From: Arcuatula senhousia
Taxonomy: Eukaryota > Mollusca > Bivalvia > Mytilida > Mytilidae
Length of the DNA stretch: 64,000 bases
Direction: 5' to 3'
NCBI GenBank assembly: GCA_963971305.1
Contig: OZ020307.1
Span: 1,129,501-1,193,500 of the forward strand
Under the pieces are notes generated by a model. That model had not been told where the DNA came from and searched no databases. It was given only the letters and a program-made list of their open reading frames with translations. Below, one piece after another: positions 25,705 to 54,204 of this stretch. Position 1 is the first letter of the stretch; each line of letters starts with the position of its first letter. A program made the position numbers and the translations under genes.

Positions 25705-27248
25705 TCCATAGTAAAATTATTGAAACCTATTATCACACCTAAAACATCAAAGATTATTGACAGCAAAGCAGAAAATCGTGCATGCCATCCCAGCCTCTTT
25801 CATGAAGGGGAAAACAATATCATCCCCGAAATAATTTCTAGAAACATGCCAACTTGAAAGTCATCTAGTGTAATACTGAGGGTGACGCGAAGCTTTAAAC
25901 GAGTGTTCCAATAAATATCAAACTAACATTTCTAAAATCCGTGATAGGTAGCGTTGCTGGTGGAGTTTTAATTCCAGTGGCGGATCCAGAGGGGGTTTTC
26001 GGGGGTCGGAACCCCCCCTTTCCTCCGAAGTTTTTATTTTTTTGTGTAGATTCTCAGCAAAATTTGGTCTGGAACCCCCCCCCCCCCTTTTTGGCCCACA
26101 GAACCAAGTATGTGGAACCCCCCTTTCGAAAATTTTTTGATCTGCCCCTGAATTCCCTGCGGTAAGCCCGCTCCAACATCAACACTATTATGTTGACGAA
26201 CACATCAATTCTATGAATTTCAATTTTAAAACCTTAAGATTTTTCCTACCCCAGAAATGGCAGACATAAGTTGATTTTTAAATCTATTTCAATTGATTGC
26301 AACACTATCAATGTGGTGGATAAGAATAATGATGTAACACAGAAGAAAACGTAAAGGAACTGCTTGGTCAACAAACGTTGGCAGAGTGCAGTTTGTTGTG
26401 TCTTGTTTCTTATAGCGGATGTGTTGTCTTCCATTAAATGCACACTCAGTCAATTTTCTTTGCTTCTATTTGTCTATAGAGCTAACAGTAACAGATCGAG
26501 TTAAAGTTTCGTGACTGGAGAAAACTGGGTGCATTTATTCGGCAAAAAAAATAAATAAAGGATTTCGAGGCTTTCTTCTAGGAGAAACTATATCTAGTCT
26601 AGGGTATGTGAATCGAACATTTCTGAAGTGATGAAAGTTTATAGGTAAGCTTCAAGTTTATTGCATTCTGTGCCAATTTTCTTTTCTTTTTTTTTAAATC
26701 GGATCCTTGGATTATAAGAAAATTCCATGAATACAAGCTAATGTAAACGTAAACTAATATTGCAATAAGACAGTGTTTCAAATGTCTTGTTCAATTTCAG
26801 GTTAAAAAAAACATCTGTGTGGTAATAAACCCTTTTATCTTTTCGAAGGCGCCGTAATCTCACTTTTAAAAATCTTTACGAATTCAGCTAGAACAAGAGT
26901 ATTATAGTTCTACATACATGACATAACGCTTCAGTGGCTCAAAGAAAATGCAACGTTTCTCGCCGTATGCATATTTGAGCGCTAGAACAAGATACAAGAT
27001 AGTTTATTTAAACCAATTAAAGGTCCCCAGTACTGAGCTACAAAATTACAACAAGTAAGAAAAAAAATTATGATTTGTGATAATTATATATATGCTTCCA
27101 ATATATCAAATAAATCAAAAAGGGGAAAATAAATGTAGAAAAGTAAATATTTGGAGTATCACGTTGGAGCCCACTGTGTAAAGAAGAAGAGGACAGGGAG
27201 ACAGAACAAGATTCAATTCATGATATAGTGCAATGGTCACAATTAATA
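25705..27248. other. Intergenic region, no gene recognised
   Basis: AT-rich sequence with scattered short frames. The only structure I could define is the small inverted-end repeat at 25978-26152. Confidence 0.5.
25978..26152. repeat. Short repeat with GGCRGATC ends
   Basis: Begins TGGCGGATCCAGAG and ends TTTTTGATCTGCCCCTG, so the ends are inverted copies of GGC(A/G)GATC. Long G and C runs lie inside. A related copy with the same ends is at 40406-40570. Confidence 0.45.
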
Positions 27249-28526
27249 AGCTCACCTGGACCAAAAATCCATGTGAGCTATTGCCATCACTAGGCGTCCG
27301 TCGTCGTCTGTCGTCCGTTAACAATTTTCAAAAATCTTCTCCTCTGAAACTATTGAACAGAATTTAATGAAACTTGGTATGTATGATCCTTAGGGTGTCC
27401 TGCAACAAACTTGTATTTCGATTTCTTATCCGTCAAAAAATATGACCACTGTTACTAAAAATAGACCAAGGGGGTAATACTACTGTTTTGGCTTGTAAAT
27501 AAAAAATGTATAAGAGATAGATGAAATCTGATGCCACCCTACTGCTTCAGCATCAAAACTTCTACAAAAGTCTCCATTTGGTCGAAGTTCTGTTGTCAGA
27601 TGATCCCTTATATGGGTTACAGCCCCTTAAAGGTTAAAAATAGCGTTTTTCATGTTTTTGGCTCATAAAATGAAAACTATTGCAGATAGAGAAAAGCTGC
27701 TCCTTGCTTAAATGTTCAGCTCATTTAGCTCTACAAAAGTCTCCATAGGGTTGAAGTTGTCAGATGACCCGTTATAGGGGTTACAGTCCCTTAGAAGCGA
27801 AAAATAGTATTTTGGCCTGTAGAATGAAAACTATCGCAGATAGAGAAAAGCTGGTGCTTGCTTAAATGTTCAGCTCATTTAGCTCTATAAAAGTCTCTAT
27901 AGGGTCGAAGTTGTCAGATGACCACTTACAGGGTTACAGCCTCTAAATGAACATGTTTTCATGTTTTTTGGCTTATATAATGAAAACTAATAAAAGCAGA
28001 TTAAAATTGGTGGCTCGCTTAAATGTTCATTTCATTCAGTTCTTAACAAAAGTCTCTATAGAGTCAACTTGAATTGTTCAGATAGCCCTTAAAATAACAT
28101 TTTGCACGTTTTTTGGGCCTATGGAATGAAAACTATTGCTGAAAGAGAAAAGCTGTTGCTTGCTTAAATGTTCAGTTCATTAAGCTCTACAAAAGTCGTC
28201 ATAAGGTCGAAATTGTCAGATGACCCCTTATAGGGATTACAGCCCGTAAATGAACATGTTTTCATGTTTTTGGCTTATATAATGAAAACTAATAAAAGCA
28301 GATAAAAATTGGTGGCTCGCTTAAATGTTCATTTCATTCAGCTAAAGTCTCTATAGAGTCAAAGTGTTCAGATAGCCCTTAAAATAACATTTTGCACGTT
28401 TTTGGCCTATGGAATGAAAACTGTTGCTGAAAGAGAAAAGCTGTTGCTTGCTTAAATGTTCAGCTTATTTAGCTCTACATAGGGTTGACATCAAGACCAG
28501 GTGAGCGATTCAGGCTCATAGGAGCC
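27249..28526 (+). repeat. Dispersed repeat R1 with internal tandem units
   Basis: Head AGCTCACCTGGACC...CGTCCGTTAACAATTTTCAA, then several imperfect 150-200 bp units with TTAAATGTTCAGCTCATTTA and GTCAGATGACCC, then tail GGTGAGCGATTCAGGCTC..GGAGCC. An inverted copy occupies 48,597-49,787 and partial copies are at 35,628 and 39,062. The head resembles the inner part of the giant element's inverted repeat. Confidence 0.75.
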
Positions 28527-29396
28527 TTTTCTTTTATTTACAAATTATTAATCATAAAGTGTAATAAAAAAAATCTTTAAAATTCTACCGAAAATATAAA
28601 ACCTTGGATAGTGTTTGGTCAAGGGTTTAACTTGGCTTTATAACATTTGTTTTTGAGCAGAGCTCTATGTAGTTATATAGCTATCTGACTTTCGCGTTTT
28701 TTTTCCGTCTAGACAGGGTAAATCGGTCAGGCAATATTCCTACCAGAGGATCCATTATAGAATGTTCATCGTGTATAATCATTGTTTCAATGATTTAAAT
28801 GTTATATAGGTTGTCTTAACTAAGAGGTACATCTTTATACCCCTATAATAAATACAAAATAAATGTGGACTACATTTCGCATATCGATACACTAAAGTTG
28901 ATGTACACTTCAGCGTTGCTGACCTTTTACCTTTAATTTAATCAATACGTCATATATATTTATATTCAAGTGGGTTGAGCCAAATTACGGATTTCATAAC
29001 AAATGTTTAAGTGGGCGGAGCAAACGAACAAAGTTTGCTGAAAAACAGATCGTTCTTTCTTTTAGTGCTTACATTTAGCTCTGCTTTTAAACGCTTTAGC
29101 GCTTTGATTTCAAGACGGAATTCAGTCAACTGACTTAAACCAAACTTCTTTAGTTTGCTGCAAATCACTCGCTAGCGATATGGTTTCTTATAACTAAGAT
29201 TAAGGAGATTAAATATAATATTTGTTCATCGTTATTAAATATGTCTTTGAATAATTATTTGATAAGGCTAAAGCGGATTAAGCCATATTCAGACACGCCC
29301 CTTATTGTGCTTCAAAAGCGCAGTCCTGACTGAAGCGAAATCATTGTCAGGAAAGTGTTTGCATGTTTACCTTTGATGCTGAATCTGAATTCTAAA
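28527..29396 (+). promoter_or_regulatory. Upstream region and presumed promoter of the phospho-lyase gene
   Basis: Intergenic sequence before the first coding exon. I see no clear TATA box. GC-containing stretches such as GTGGGCGGAGC (~29010) and CACGCCCC (~29295) are possible GC-box-like sites. The assignment rests on position. Confidence 0.35.
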
Positions 29397-45314
<15,918 letters not shown>

Positions 45315-45440
45315 ACAGACAGGATAATTTATACTACTGTGGTCTCAGTATTGTTCATGAGGTTTCAATTTTCATGGGGTTTTTTGGTGCAGACCCATGA
45401 AATTTGGTTCCATAAGTAAAGGAAATACATTGCTACCCAC

Positions 45441-45446
45441 AATAAA
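45441..45446 (+). terminator. Candidate polyadenylation signal of the phospho-lyase gene
   Basis: AATAAA about 130 bp after the stop codon. A more distal AATAAA lies near 50,518, so the true 3' end is undetermined. Confidence 0.4.
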
Positions 45447-45699
45447 CTATCCACAGTACTTGTCAAGTATTATTACTTTATACTCTTAAAGTGAACTTGT
45501 TCAATGCAAATTGTTTATGTTAATGATTGTTGATGATAGCTTTATCTTGGTTGTACTGGTTTTCATTTTTCATTGCTTTTAGTCATTTTTTTAGTGTTCA
45601 TATTATCTTGTCCTCAATTTATAAATTGACCAGGTGTTTTTACATGCATAATTTAAATATGAATCTTCATTGTTGAGTGAAAAAAAGATTAAGTTGTAC

Positions 45700-46768
45700 A
45701 TCTTGTTAGAATTTTAGTGGAAAGAGATTTAGTTGATGTACAGCTTGTTAGCATTTTAGTGGAAAGAGATTTAGTTGATGTACAACTTGTTAAAATTTTA
45801 GTAGAAAGAGATTTAGTTTATGTTTATGTACAACTTGTTAAAATTTTAGTGGAAAGAGATTTAGCTGATGTAAAATTTGTTAAAATTTTAGTGGAAAGAG
45901 ATTTAGTATATGTACAACTTGTTTTGAATTTATTAGAAAGAGATTTAGTTGATGTACAACTTGTTAAAATTTTAGTGGAAAGAGATTTAGTTGATGTACA
46001 ACTTGTTTTAAGTTTATTGGAAAGAGATTTAGTTGATGTACAACTTGTTAGAATTTTAGTGGAAAGAGATTTAGATGTACATTTGTACAACTTGTTAAAA
46101 TTTTAATGGAAAGAGATTTAGCTGAATTTTAGTGTGAAGAGATTTAGTTGATGTACAACTTGTTAAAATTTTATTGAAAAGAGATTTAATTGATGTACAA
46201 CTTGTTAGAATTTTAGTGGAAAGAGATTTAGTTGATGTACAACTTGTTAAAATTTTAGTGGAAAGAGATTTAGTTGATGTACAACTTGTTTTAAGTTTAT
46301 TGGAAAGAGATTTAGTTGATGTACAACTTGTTAGAATTTTAGTGGAAAGAGATTTAGTTGATGTACAACTTGTTTTAAGTTTATTGAAAAGAGATTTAGT
46401 TGATGTAGAACTTGTTAAAATTTTATTGAAAAGAGATTTAGTTGATGTACAACTTGTTAAAATTTTAGTGGAAAGAGATTTAGTTGATGTACAACTTGTT
46501 TTAAGTTTATTGGAAAGAGATTTAGTTGATGTACAACTTGTTAGAATTTTAGTGGAAAGAGATTTAGATGTACATTTGTACAACTTGTTAAAATTTAAAT
46601 GGAAAGAGATTTAGCTGAATTTTAGTGTGAAGAGATTTAGTTGATGTACAACTTGTTAAAATTTTATTGAAAAGAGATTCAGTTGATGTACAACTTGTTA
46701 AAATTTTATTGAAAAGAGATTTAATTGATGTACAACTTGTTAGAATTTTAGTTGAAAGAGATTTAGTT
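45700..46768 (+). repeat. 42-bp minisatellite, ~25 copies
   Basis: Core unit AGAGATTTAGTTGATGTACA followed by ACTTGTTAAAATTTTAGTGG. Because 42 is a multiple of three, long frames appear on both strands; I do not regard them as genes. A block with GATTTAGATGTACATTTGTA recurs at 46071 and 46561, showing a ~490-bp second-order duplication. Confidence 0.93.
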
Positions 46769-46784
46769 AATCAACATAAAGGAT

Positions 46785-47290
46785 AAGAATAAGAATAAGA
46801 ATTTTTATTAGCTAATCAAGAACCCACGAAGGGCATAATGTAACAAACAGTTAAATGATTGGACAAATGACATGAAAAAAACAACAACAATAAAAAATCA
46901 ATGAGACACAGGATCATGGCCATTGAAGTACCATGTACACATTGTAATATATCTAACATTAGAAAAAAAAGAGTAGAGTATAAACATGGACCATAATACA
47001 ATTAGTGTGTTAACATTTAGTAACTTATTATTATTTCTTTTGTTTCCATTCAGATCTTTTCTCAAAACATTCAAGAATAAAATTGCCTAAATAATTTAAT
47101 GCTTCTAGGTTCTCATTAGTAAATAGCCAGAAATACTTAAGCTCTGGGGATAATGATTGGAAATTATCACAGCATTTATTTATTTTGTCAAAAAATATGC
47201 TACACTCCTGTTTTTATAAAGGACATGTTACTATAAAATGTGATTCATTTTCAACCGCATGTATGTTGTTTTAAAGCTCTTGTTACTATT
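46785..47290 (-). pseudogene. LINE ORF2 3' fragment
   Basis: On the minus strand a frame reads VENESHFIVTCPL, shifts frame, then DKINKCCDNFQSLSPE and FWLFTNENLEALNYL, ending at a stop near 47,035. This is the C-terminal tail common in LINE ORF2 proteins (EN..HF...CPLY...). The 3' end is a short hexamer run, TTCTTATTCTTATTC, at 46,785-46,802, as in LINEs ending in microsatellites. Truncated and broken. Confidence 0.65.
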
Positions 47291-47465
47291 TGTTTTAATT
47301 GAAATTTTTATGAATGCATTATAATCAAATTGATTAGATCTATTATGATAACGGTTTTAAAATTGTCAAAGGTTCAGTCCTTGATTTTAACAAAAAGCAG
47401 TTTTTATCCAACACATTTACAAGAGTAGATAGATAAATAGACTGTTAAATTAAAATTGTTGCTTA

Positions 47466-47500
47466 ATTATATATATATATATATATTTTTTTTTTTTTCA
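47466..47500. repeat. TA and T microsatellite
   Basis: (TA)n followed by a run of T. Confidence 0.85.
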
Positions 47501-47531
47501 AAAAGTATACTCTTTTTATTTATTTATTTAA

Positions 47532-47907
47532 GGATGGTCACTCCTGAACTTTTTTTTATCAAAGATTTTATGATTTGTGGTGGAAATGATAGATAATGGT
47601 CTACTTTATCAAATAACATAAAGAAAATGATAGATCAGTGTGCTAATTTCCAAGATATATGACGTCAAAAATTTGGCGGGAAATTAGACTCCTCTAGATT
47701 TTACATAACTTTACCATTGTGACGTAATTGGCCTTAAAAACCATAAAGTTGTATCAAGAATTTCAAGAAATCTTACACAGTTGTTTTTTAGGTCTATATA
47801 ATCAGAGAATGTCACAAAAAGTAGGGGTCAGTGTACAAAAAAATTCTTCAGAAATTATAGGTAAAGTCTAGAGGAGTTCCAAAGTTAGACTGAAATTCTG
47901 ACCATCC
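47532..47907. mobile_element. TTAA-flanked MITE (376 bp)
   Basis: Ends GGATGGTCA and, inverted, TGACCATCC, flanked by TTAA (47528-47531 and 47908-47911). Noncoding. Confidence 0.65.
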
Positions 47908-47911
47908 TTAA

Positions 47912-48596
47912 GCATTCTTGATTTTGAAAGTTGTTTATTTGTACAAGATGTGTATTATTTTCTTGTTATAGTGAAATTATTTCTCTTCACATTCTACAAA
48001 GCTTTAACACAAATTTTCAAGATGTTAAAAAAATTATTTACTGTGCATTTTGCTTTTAACCTATCCAATCTTTCCATTAACAAGGCTTAGTATATTTACA
48101 GCTTGGGTTGTCCCTCCAGCTGTGATTTAGCTTTACACTTATGTTCTAGTCATTTTACAAATTCATTTTTTTTACACAAAACTATTTTATTTTTATCAAG
48201 TCAGATGAGATCTCAATTTTATATTTTAGAAAGTTATTACCACACTGATAATGATAATTTGATTTTTAATGCATGATAATTTATATCTTGGTGAAGGGAA
48301 TTGTGAATTTTAATATTTAGTTATTTAACTGATGATTTTACAATTTGACACGAATGAGGGCTTTTAAATGATGGAATTATAAAATATTACAAATTAATGT
48401 TATTTTAAATGTTATTTGATCATATAAAAGCACAGTATTATAGTGGTGTTCTTTTGGTTGAGGTGTATTGTATGTCTTAAGTTCATAGAGAATTATTCTT
48501 TGTTAAATGCATTTATTTGTTGTCTTCCTATGAAGAAATTTGTATTTTTTGTTTGTTTGCCAAATTAGTTATGATCTCGCATTTTATTACTAAACA
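47912..48596. other. Intergenic, nothing recognised
   Basis: AT-rich sequence without definable features. Confidence 0.6.
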
Positions 48597-49787
48597 AGAG
48601 GCTCCCAGGAGCCTGAATCGCTCACCTGGTCTTGATGTTGACCCTATACTTTTGTAGAGCTAAATGAGCTGAACATTTAAGCAAGCAACAGCTTTTCTCT
48701 ACCTGCAATAGTTTTCATTCTATAGGCCAAAAACACTATTTTTCACCTATAAGGGGCCATAACCCCTATAAGGAGTCATCTGACAACTTCGACCCTATGA
48801 AGACTTTTGTAGAGCTAAATGAGCTGAACATTTAAGCAACCAACAGCTAATCTCTATCTGCAATAGTTTTCATTCTGTAGGCCAAAAACATGAAAAATGG
48901 CTATTTTTCAGGGGCCGTAACCCCTATAAGGGATCATCTGACAACTTCAACCCTATGGGGAATTTCGTAAAGCTAAATGAGCTGAACATTTAAGCAAGCA
49001 ACAGCTAATCTCTATGTGCAATAGTTTTCATTCTGTAGGCCAAAAACATGAAAAAATGCCATTTTTCAGGGGCCGTAACCCCTGTAAGGGGTTTTCTGAC
49101 AACTTCGATCCTATGGAGACTTTCGTAGAGCTAAATGAGCTAAACATTTAAGCAAGCAACAGCTAATCTCTATCTGCAATAGTTTTCATTCTGTAGGCCA
49201 AAAACATGAAAAATGGCTATTTTTCAACTTTAAGGGGCCATAACCCCTATAAGGGGTCATCTGACAACTTCGACCCTATGGAGACTTTTGTAGAGTTAAA
49301 TGAGCTGAACATTTAAGCAAGCAACAGCTAATCTCTATCTGCAATAGTTTTCATTCTGTAGGCCAAAAACATGAAAAAATGCTATTTTTCACCTTTAAGG
49401 GGCCGTAACCCCTATAAGGGGTCATCTGACAACTTTGACCAAATGGAGACTTTTGTAGAGCTTTTGATGCTGAATCAGTAGCTTGGCCTCAGATTTCCTC
49501 TATCTCTTATACTTTTTGATTTATAAGCCAAAAACAGTAGTCTGACCCCCCTAGTCTATTTTTAGTAACGGCGGCCATGTTTTTTAACGGATTAAAAATC
49601 AAAACACAAGTTTGGTGCAGGACACCCTAAGGATCATTCATACCAAGTTTGATTAAATTCTGTTTGGTAGTTTCAGAGGAGAAGATTTTTGAAAAATTGT
49701 TAACAGACGACGACGACGACGACAGACGACGACGACGGACGCCAAGTGATGGTAATAGCTCACATGGACCTTCGGTCCAGGTGAGCT
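48597..49787 (-). repeat. Dispersed repeat R1, inverted copy
   Basis: Starts GGCTCCCAGGAGCCTGAATC and ends at the hairpin GGACCTTCGGTCC then AGGTGAGCTA. About five internal units of 150-185 bp carry GAGCTGAACATTTAAGCAAG. It is the reverse complement of the family at 27,249. A (GAC)n run lies near 49,710. Confidence 0.8.
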
Positions 49788-52164
49788 AAAAAATCTCATT
49801 ACATTTTCTACATAATCCCTGAATTCCATTTTTATTTTTCCAAAATCCTATGTTTTCACATTTGTTAAGGTTGTACAATATGATGTGTTGTATCTTCAGT
49901 TCTATCTTCCTCTTGAAAAACCATGTAGTTTTGGAGTTATGGAGATTTTTTTTGTTATAGGCTAAGCTTTAAAATTCATAGTATTGTATGATAGCATTAT
50001 GTATGCTAAAAGCTTTAATATTTCTCATGTTAGCTGGCTGTATGTGACTGAATGTTGGTCATACAGGAATGTTCTTCCCTTTAGGTCATACTTCCAATGA
50101 TTTCTTGCCTCTTTTAAAAACATTTAGTTAAAGTGTCTATTGTGATGTTAATGTGTGAATTAGAGTTATTAGTGGGGATTTGTGTTTCAATAAGAAACTG
50201 TTTTCTTAAAAAAAGCTTCTTTTATAGAGGTGTATTCAAAAATATAGTTATATTAACTCTATCATCGTTATATTAACTTTTTCATAAGACATCATATTGA
50301 TGAATTTTTGCATTCCACTGAATTAAGCTTTAACGGTAGCTTTTTGCACAAAATGTCATACACACAATTGTTTTTGCTTGTAATGGTAGCACGATATATA
50401 TTTACTTTGTAAAGGTTAACCTAATGTTCAGAGGCATTGTTTTACAAACATAAGATGTATATTCTTGTGAATTGGTTTTAAAATGTTGATCAATTGTAAC
50501 ATTTTAGCTGTATAGCAAATAAAGCCAGCTGTGATTTGATTTTCTTGTGTTTTGTCTAAGTTTTTTCAGAACTAGCAGATGAATATTCCTGAAATCCAAG
50601 TAGCAAAGACCTATGTAGACAGCTATTTTAATAATAACCTCTAAAAAAAACATGTAGATTTTCTTCCACTCTGAGAGACCTATTGGTTTTGTCCTGTCTG
50701 TCTTTCTGTCAAAGAGTAATTCTACTTTACTCCTCTGAATTTTTTTAAACTTGGTATGTAGCTAATACCAGTACGTCACATGTAGTTGTGCATATTACTA
50801 GGAAATTTTTATTCACAAATTTTGTGGGAGTAATGCAATAGAAAATAATTAGATGTGGAATAAGTGTACACAACACAGCCCACAATCTAGCGGCAATTCA
50901 GAAAAACCACAATGTACAACCGCCAGCAGCCTTCAACGAGGCCATTAGGCACTGCTAGGGGTTCTGCTATTGGCCCATGGTCTAAATAAAATACATATGA
51001 TTCATATCCAGTCCTGAAATAGTCAGTAATGGTCCTTTGAACTTCAGAAAATCTTCATTAACAATAGGTTTCCACTAAACTCCACTGAAACAACTCTACC
51101 AAATTTTATAGAACTAGGTATGTAGAAGAACACCATATGTTTAAGGGAGTTACAGACCTTTGATCATAGAATTAGTTTGTATACTGGGGGGGATATTTAT
51201 TTGCTAAAATATTCACTATGTTAAGCATGTATTCACTATGTTAAGCACATATTCACTATGTTAAGCACGTATTCACTATGTTAAGCACGTATTCACTATG
51301 TTAAGCAGGTCTCTTAAAGAAGGGAATCACAAAGATAGTATTTTCTTTACCTCCTTGAATGTTGGGGGGGGGTTAAATATCCGAAGGGGGCAATCAGTGT
51401 GTCTGTGTGCCTGTCCGTTGACACATTAGAATACCCATCTTAAATTCACAACTCCTATTTCACTTCTAAATGGCTGTCCAGAATAGTTTCCAGAACATAT
51501 CTTTTGAACCATGGATTGTATTTCATGAAACTTGTTTGATGGGTAAGGATGAAGTGTATGGAATTTGGGGGTCAAAAGTCAAGGTCACAGGTTAAAAGCT
51601 TAAAAATCTTTGTGTGAGATTGGTCTACAAAGCATATTACTTCTGAAGACCTTGATAAAATTTCATTAAAATTTTACATATTAAAGCTTATTGGGTAAGG
51701 ATGAAGCCTGTTGATAAAGTAAAATACCTTTGATGGACAACAATGTAATTTAGTATTTAACATTTAATTACAAATGTTTAAAATTCTTAACAAATTAAAT
51801 AAATATAAAAATATGGCACACATCACAATGTATAAATAAAATCACTAGTTAAAAAATGTTCTTGCATAATAATACTCCTATGGTCCAACTTAAATTATTC
51901 CACATGTTGAAGCTTTGCTTTTTTTAGAGGAGGATAATGTGAAACTGTTCACACAGAATTATGTTGAATAGTTAAATGCTTTATCATAATCCTTTTTATC
52001 AGTTTTTCATTTTAAATATACAATAAAAAGCACATTTGAAAATGCTTGAACACAACAAATTGCTGCCTTACATAGAAACATATTTTTCATTAGCTCCTTA
52101 AATCACTTTTCAAAAAGGCTGGGAAAGCTCCCTTTCCAAGACATTGATAAGCTCTAGTAAATTG
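49788..52164. other. Intergenic region with minor repeats
   Basis: No gene recognised. It contains a short dispersed repeat at 50858-50945 (TGGAATAAGTGTACACAACA), an AATAAA at about 50518 and the 20-bp tandem repeat listed below. Confidence 0.55.
51211..51310 (+). repeat. 20-bp tandem repeat, 5 copies
   Basis: ATTCACTATGTTAAGCAYRT starts at 51211, 51231, 51251, 51271 and 51291. Confidence 0.9.
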
Positions 52165-53735
52165 TCATCTGCTCCTTTTATTCCTGTGGTGTTTATCAAT
52201 CTTGGCTGTCTGACAACACTTAATAAAGCTGTTTCTATGCTTTAGAATACATTTATACTGTGCAATTTTGTCTGATATAAAGCCTAATTGTTTCTCCTCT
52301 TGTTGAATTTTCAGGCTTTCTTTGGCTAATTTGATAAATGGTCTAGCACTACAACTTTTCAAAGATGAAGCTCTTCCTAAGGTACAGCAAATATGCTTCT
52401 GTGTCTTGGAGTCTGAAAGTAAATTTGCATAACGTAATATTAAACATTTCAAGAAAGAGTCTCTTTTCAACAATCGCGAGAGAGATGTATTACACTACTA
52501 ACACCGCAGTTCAAACTGAAAATGATTTCTTTTGTGGCCATATACATAATTTCATTGCAGTAACGCATTAGTCAATATTTTTCTACTGGCTAATAGTGTA
52601 AACCAGTTATTTTTGTCAATTAGTGAGAAACGAAAGCATATCTTTAAACAAAACCTTTAAAATGTGACAAAGCTTCTGTAAAAGTGTATAATTAAAATCC
52701 GTGAGAAACAACTCATGCATCATTTAAAGGAATGATTTTTTTAAGTTAGTAAAAAACTGCCAAACTTGGAGTGTTCTTGTCATTAAACACATTGATTTTG
52801 TCAAAAACCTGAAGCATCAAACATTATATAGGAAATTTCTGTAAAAACAAAAATAAAATTGCATTTGCCATGTATTTTGTCTCCTTTTATAAAATACTTT
52901 CAGAAGTTGTATTTAGTCCAAATCCACCCTCTTGGGGGGGGGGGAGGGGGGTGGAGAGAGGTTGGCTACAGATCTACATGAATGGCTGAGGGTTTTATCA
53001 GAAAGGTAAACAATATCCACTTCTATCTTTTCGGGTTCGTTTCCATTGGATAATGTGAAATCAACTATCAAGTACAAGTAACCAACCAGATATATAATGT
53101 ACACACACAAAAATAAAATACTAGTATCCTACCTTCTACATCAGTTACAGTTTGTCCCCCGTCGCTTTGCATATTATAATCCCCATATCTATGTTCCACC
53201 CTTCCCTCATCAGCATCCTCGGTATCCTCAAACCACTGGTACATCCAAACCTTACCGTGACTAGAGAGATGGTGTGGTAACTTGTCTAAAAGAAATACAT
53301 GTTAATATAGAAAACTATTGCTTTGTTTGGTTTTAATAGACATTTAGATATTAATTTGGAAAAAAAAACCAAAAAATAATATTTTTTTCCAAATTATGAA
53401 TCAAATGAATCCCACAGAAAACTTTTTTCTTCTCGAGTTATAACTTCATAACTTCTTAATATCTATTTTTATTTATTTTACATGTAACAAATGCAATATT
53501 TATTCTACAATTTAGGGACATGTCTAAATTAAAGCTACTGCATTTGACACTTAAAATGCAAAAAATAACAAATTAATACTTACTTCGAGAAATATTTTCA
53601 TTTCTTTTATTGCTTGGTCTGCTAGCTTTCGCGAAGTTCAAAAGAATTAAACTCAAAAGAGAAACAACTATACTAGTAGTATAGATGTGGTAATCAAGTC
53701 TTATTTCTCGGGCCGAGCAGGGCCGAGCAGCCCCT
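52165..53735 (-). CDS. Unrecognised minus-strand gene, at least three exons
   Basis: Exons read on the minus strand: about 53735-53584 (start unresolved), 53285-53133 and 52376-52165 (TGA). Splice sites are CGAA|GTAAGT, TTTTAG|AC, GAAG|GTAGGA and CCTTAG|GA. Both introns interrupt a codon after its first base, and the 153-bp middle exon is open in only the compatible frame, which supports reality. The upstream part is hydrophobic (SIVVSLLSLILLNF), suggesting a signal peptide or membrane anchor. The middle exon is acidic (YQWFEDTEDADEGRVEHRYG), and the last exon is basic and helical, ending HHRNKRSR. No in-frame ATG is visible before an upstream stop, so a further 5' exon or sequence error is likely. 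I do not recognise the family. The promoter at 53739-53883 points this way. Confidence 0.5.
52931..52955. repeat. Poly-G tract
   Basis: A G-run interrupted by one A, in an intron of the minus-strand gene. G-quadruplex formation is possible on the plus strand. Confidence 0.7.
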
Positions 53736-53738
53736 CTG

Positions 53739-53883
53739 TGACGTCATATCCACTTCCGGTTCCGCCATCTTGCTTCCGGTTCCGCCATCTTGCTTCCGGG
53801 TCCGCCATCTTGCTTCCGGTCCGCCATGTTGCTTCCGGTGACGCCACATCCGGTTTTTCAAGTCTTAAAGTTTCCCGCCAAAA
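53739..53883 (-). promoter_or_regulatory. CRE + five ETS / four YY1-like + E2F promoter
   Basis: TGACGTCA (CRE) at 53739-53746. CTTCCGG (ETS/GABP) at 53753, 53773, 53793, 53813 and 53832, alternating with CCGCCATCTTG or a one-base variant (YY1 on the minus strand) at 53762, 53782, 53802 and 53821, a 20-bp tandem repeat. TTTCCCGCCAAAA (E2F-like) at 53871-53883. The minus-strand orientation of the YY1 motifs suits the minus-strand gene. It may be bidirectional and also serve the leader of the viral polymerase gene. Confidence 0.65.
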
Positions 53884-54160
53884 AGGTTTACGCGGGAAGT
53901 ATGTTCGGAACAACACCCCTTGCGGAATCGGACTTAACCGTAGAGTGTGGGGTGGAGTGGACTCGTCCGTGCAAGGGTTGGAACCGTCCGCATAACAAGT
54001 TATGTATTGCTTAGTGACGCCAATGAGAAGCGCTCCCTGTAGTTCGAACGAACCAATGGATGTCGAGCGCCGTCATTTGTGAGATGGTTTGAAGCTTGAA
54101 TAGGAGAGTCACTTTACGACTAGTTTTCTAAGCGTAAGGACGTATTTGCTTTTGTGCAAG
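53884..54160 (+). other. Possible leader exon of the polymerase transcript
   Basis: GC-richer sequence ending at a strong donor GCAAG|GTAAGC (GT at 54161). Contains CCAATGAGAAG at 54020, the same phrase as in the CCAAT array at 61,947-62,045, and a second CCAAT at 54052. The transcription start is unknown; the exon call is inference. Confidence 0.35.
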
Positions 54161-54204
54161 GTAAGCCCTTAATATTTCTTGTACATGTATGATGTGTTCA
54201 AGAT

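Noticed and set aside
45717..46614. Plus and minus frames (up to 162 codons) over the 42-bp minisatellite
   Set aside because: Open on both strands because the unit length is a multiple of three; low-complexity 14-residue repeats with no gene context.
52316..52380. Plus-strand exon between TTTTCAG and AAG|GTACAG
   Set aside because: The minus-strand reading is longer, ends in a stop and has matching splice phase with 53133-53285.
53701..53916. 71-codon minus-strand frame starting near the YY1 motifs
   Set aside because: It is a translation of the 20-bp ETS/YY1 promoter repeat and ends before reaching the spliced exons of the minus-strand gene in their frame.
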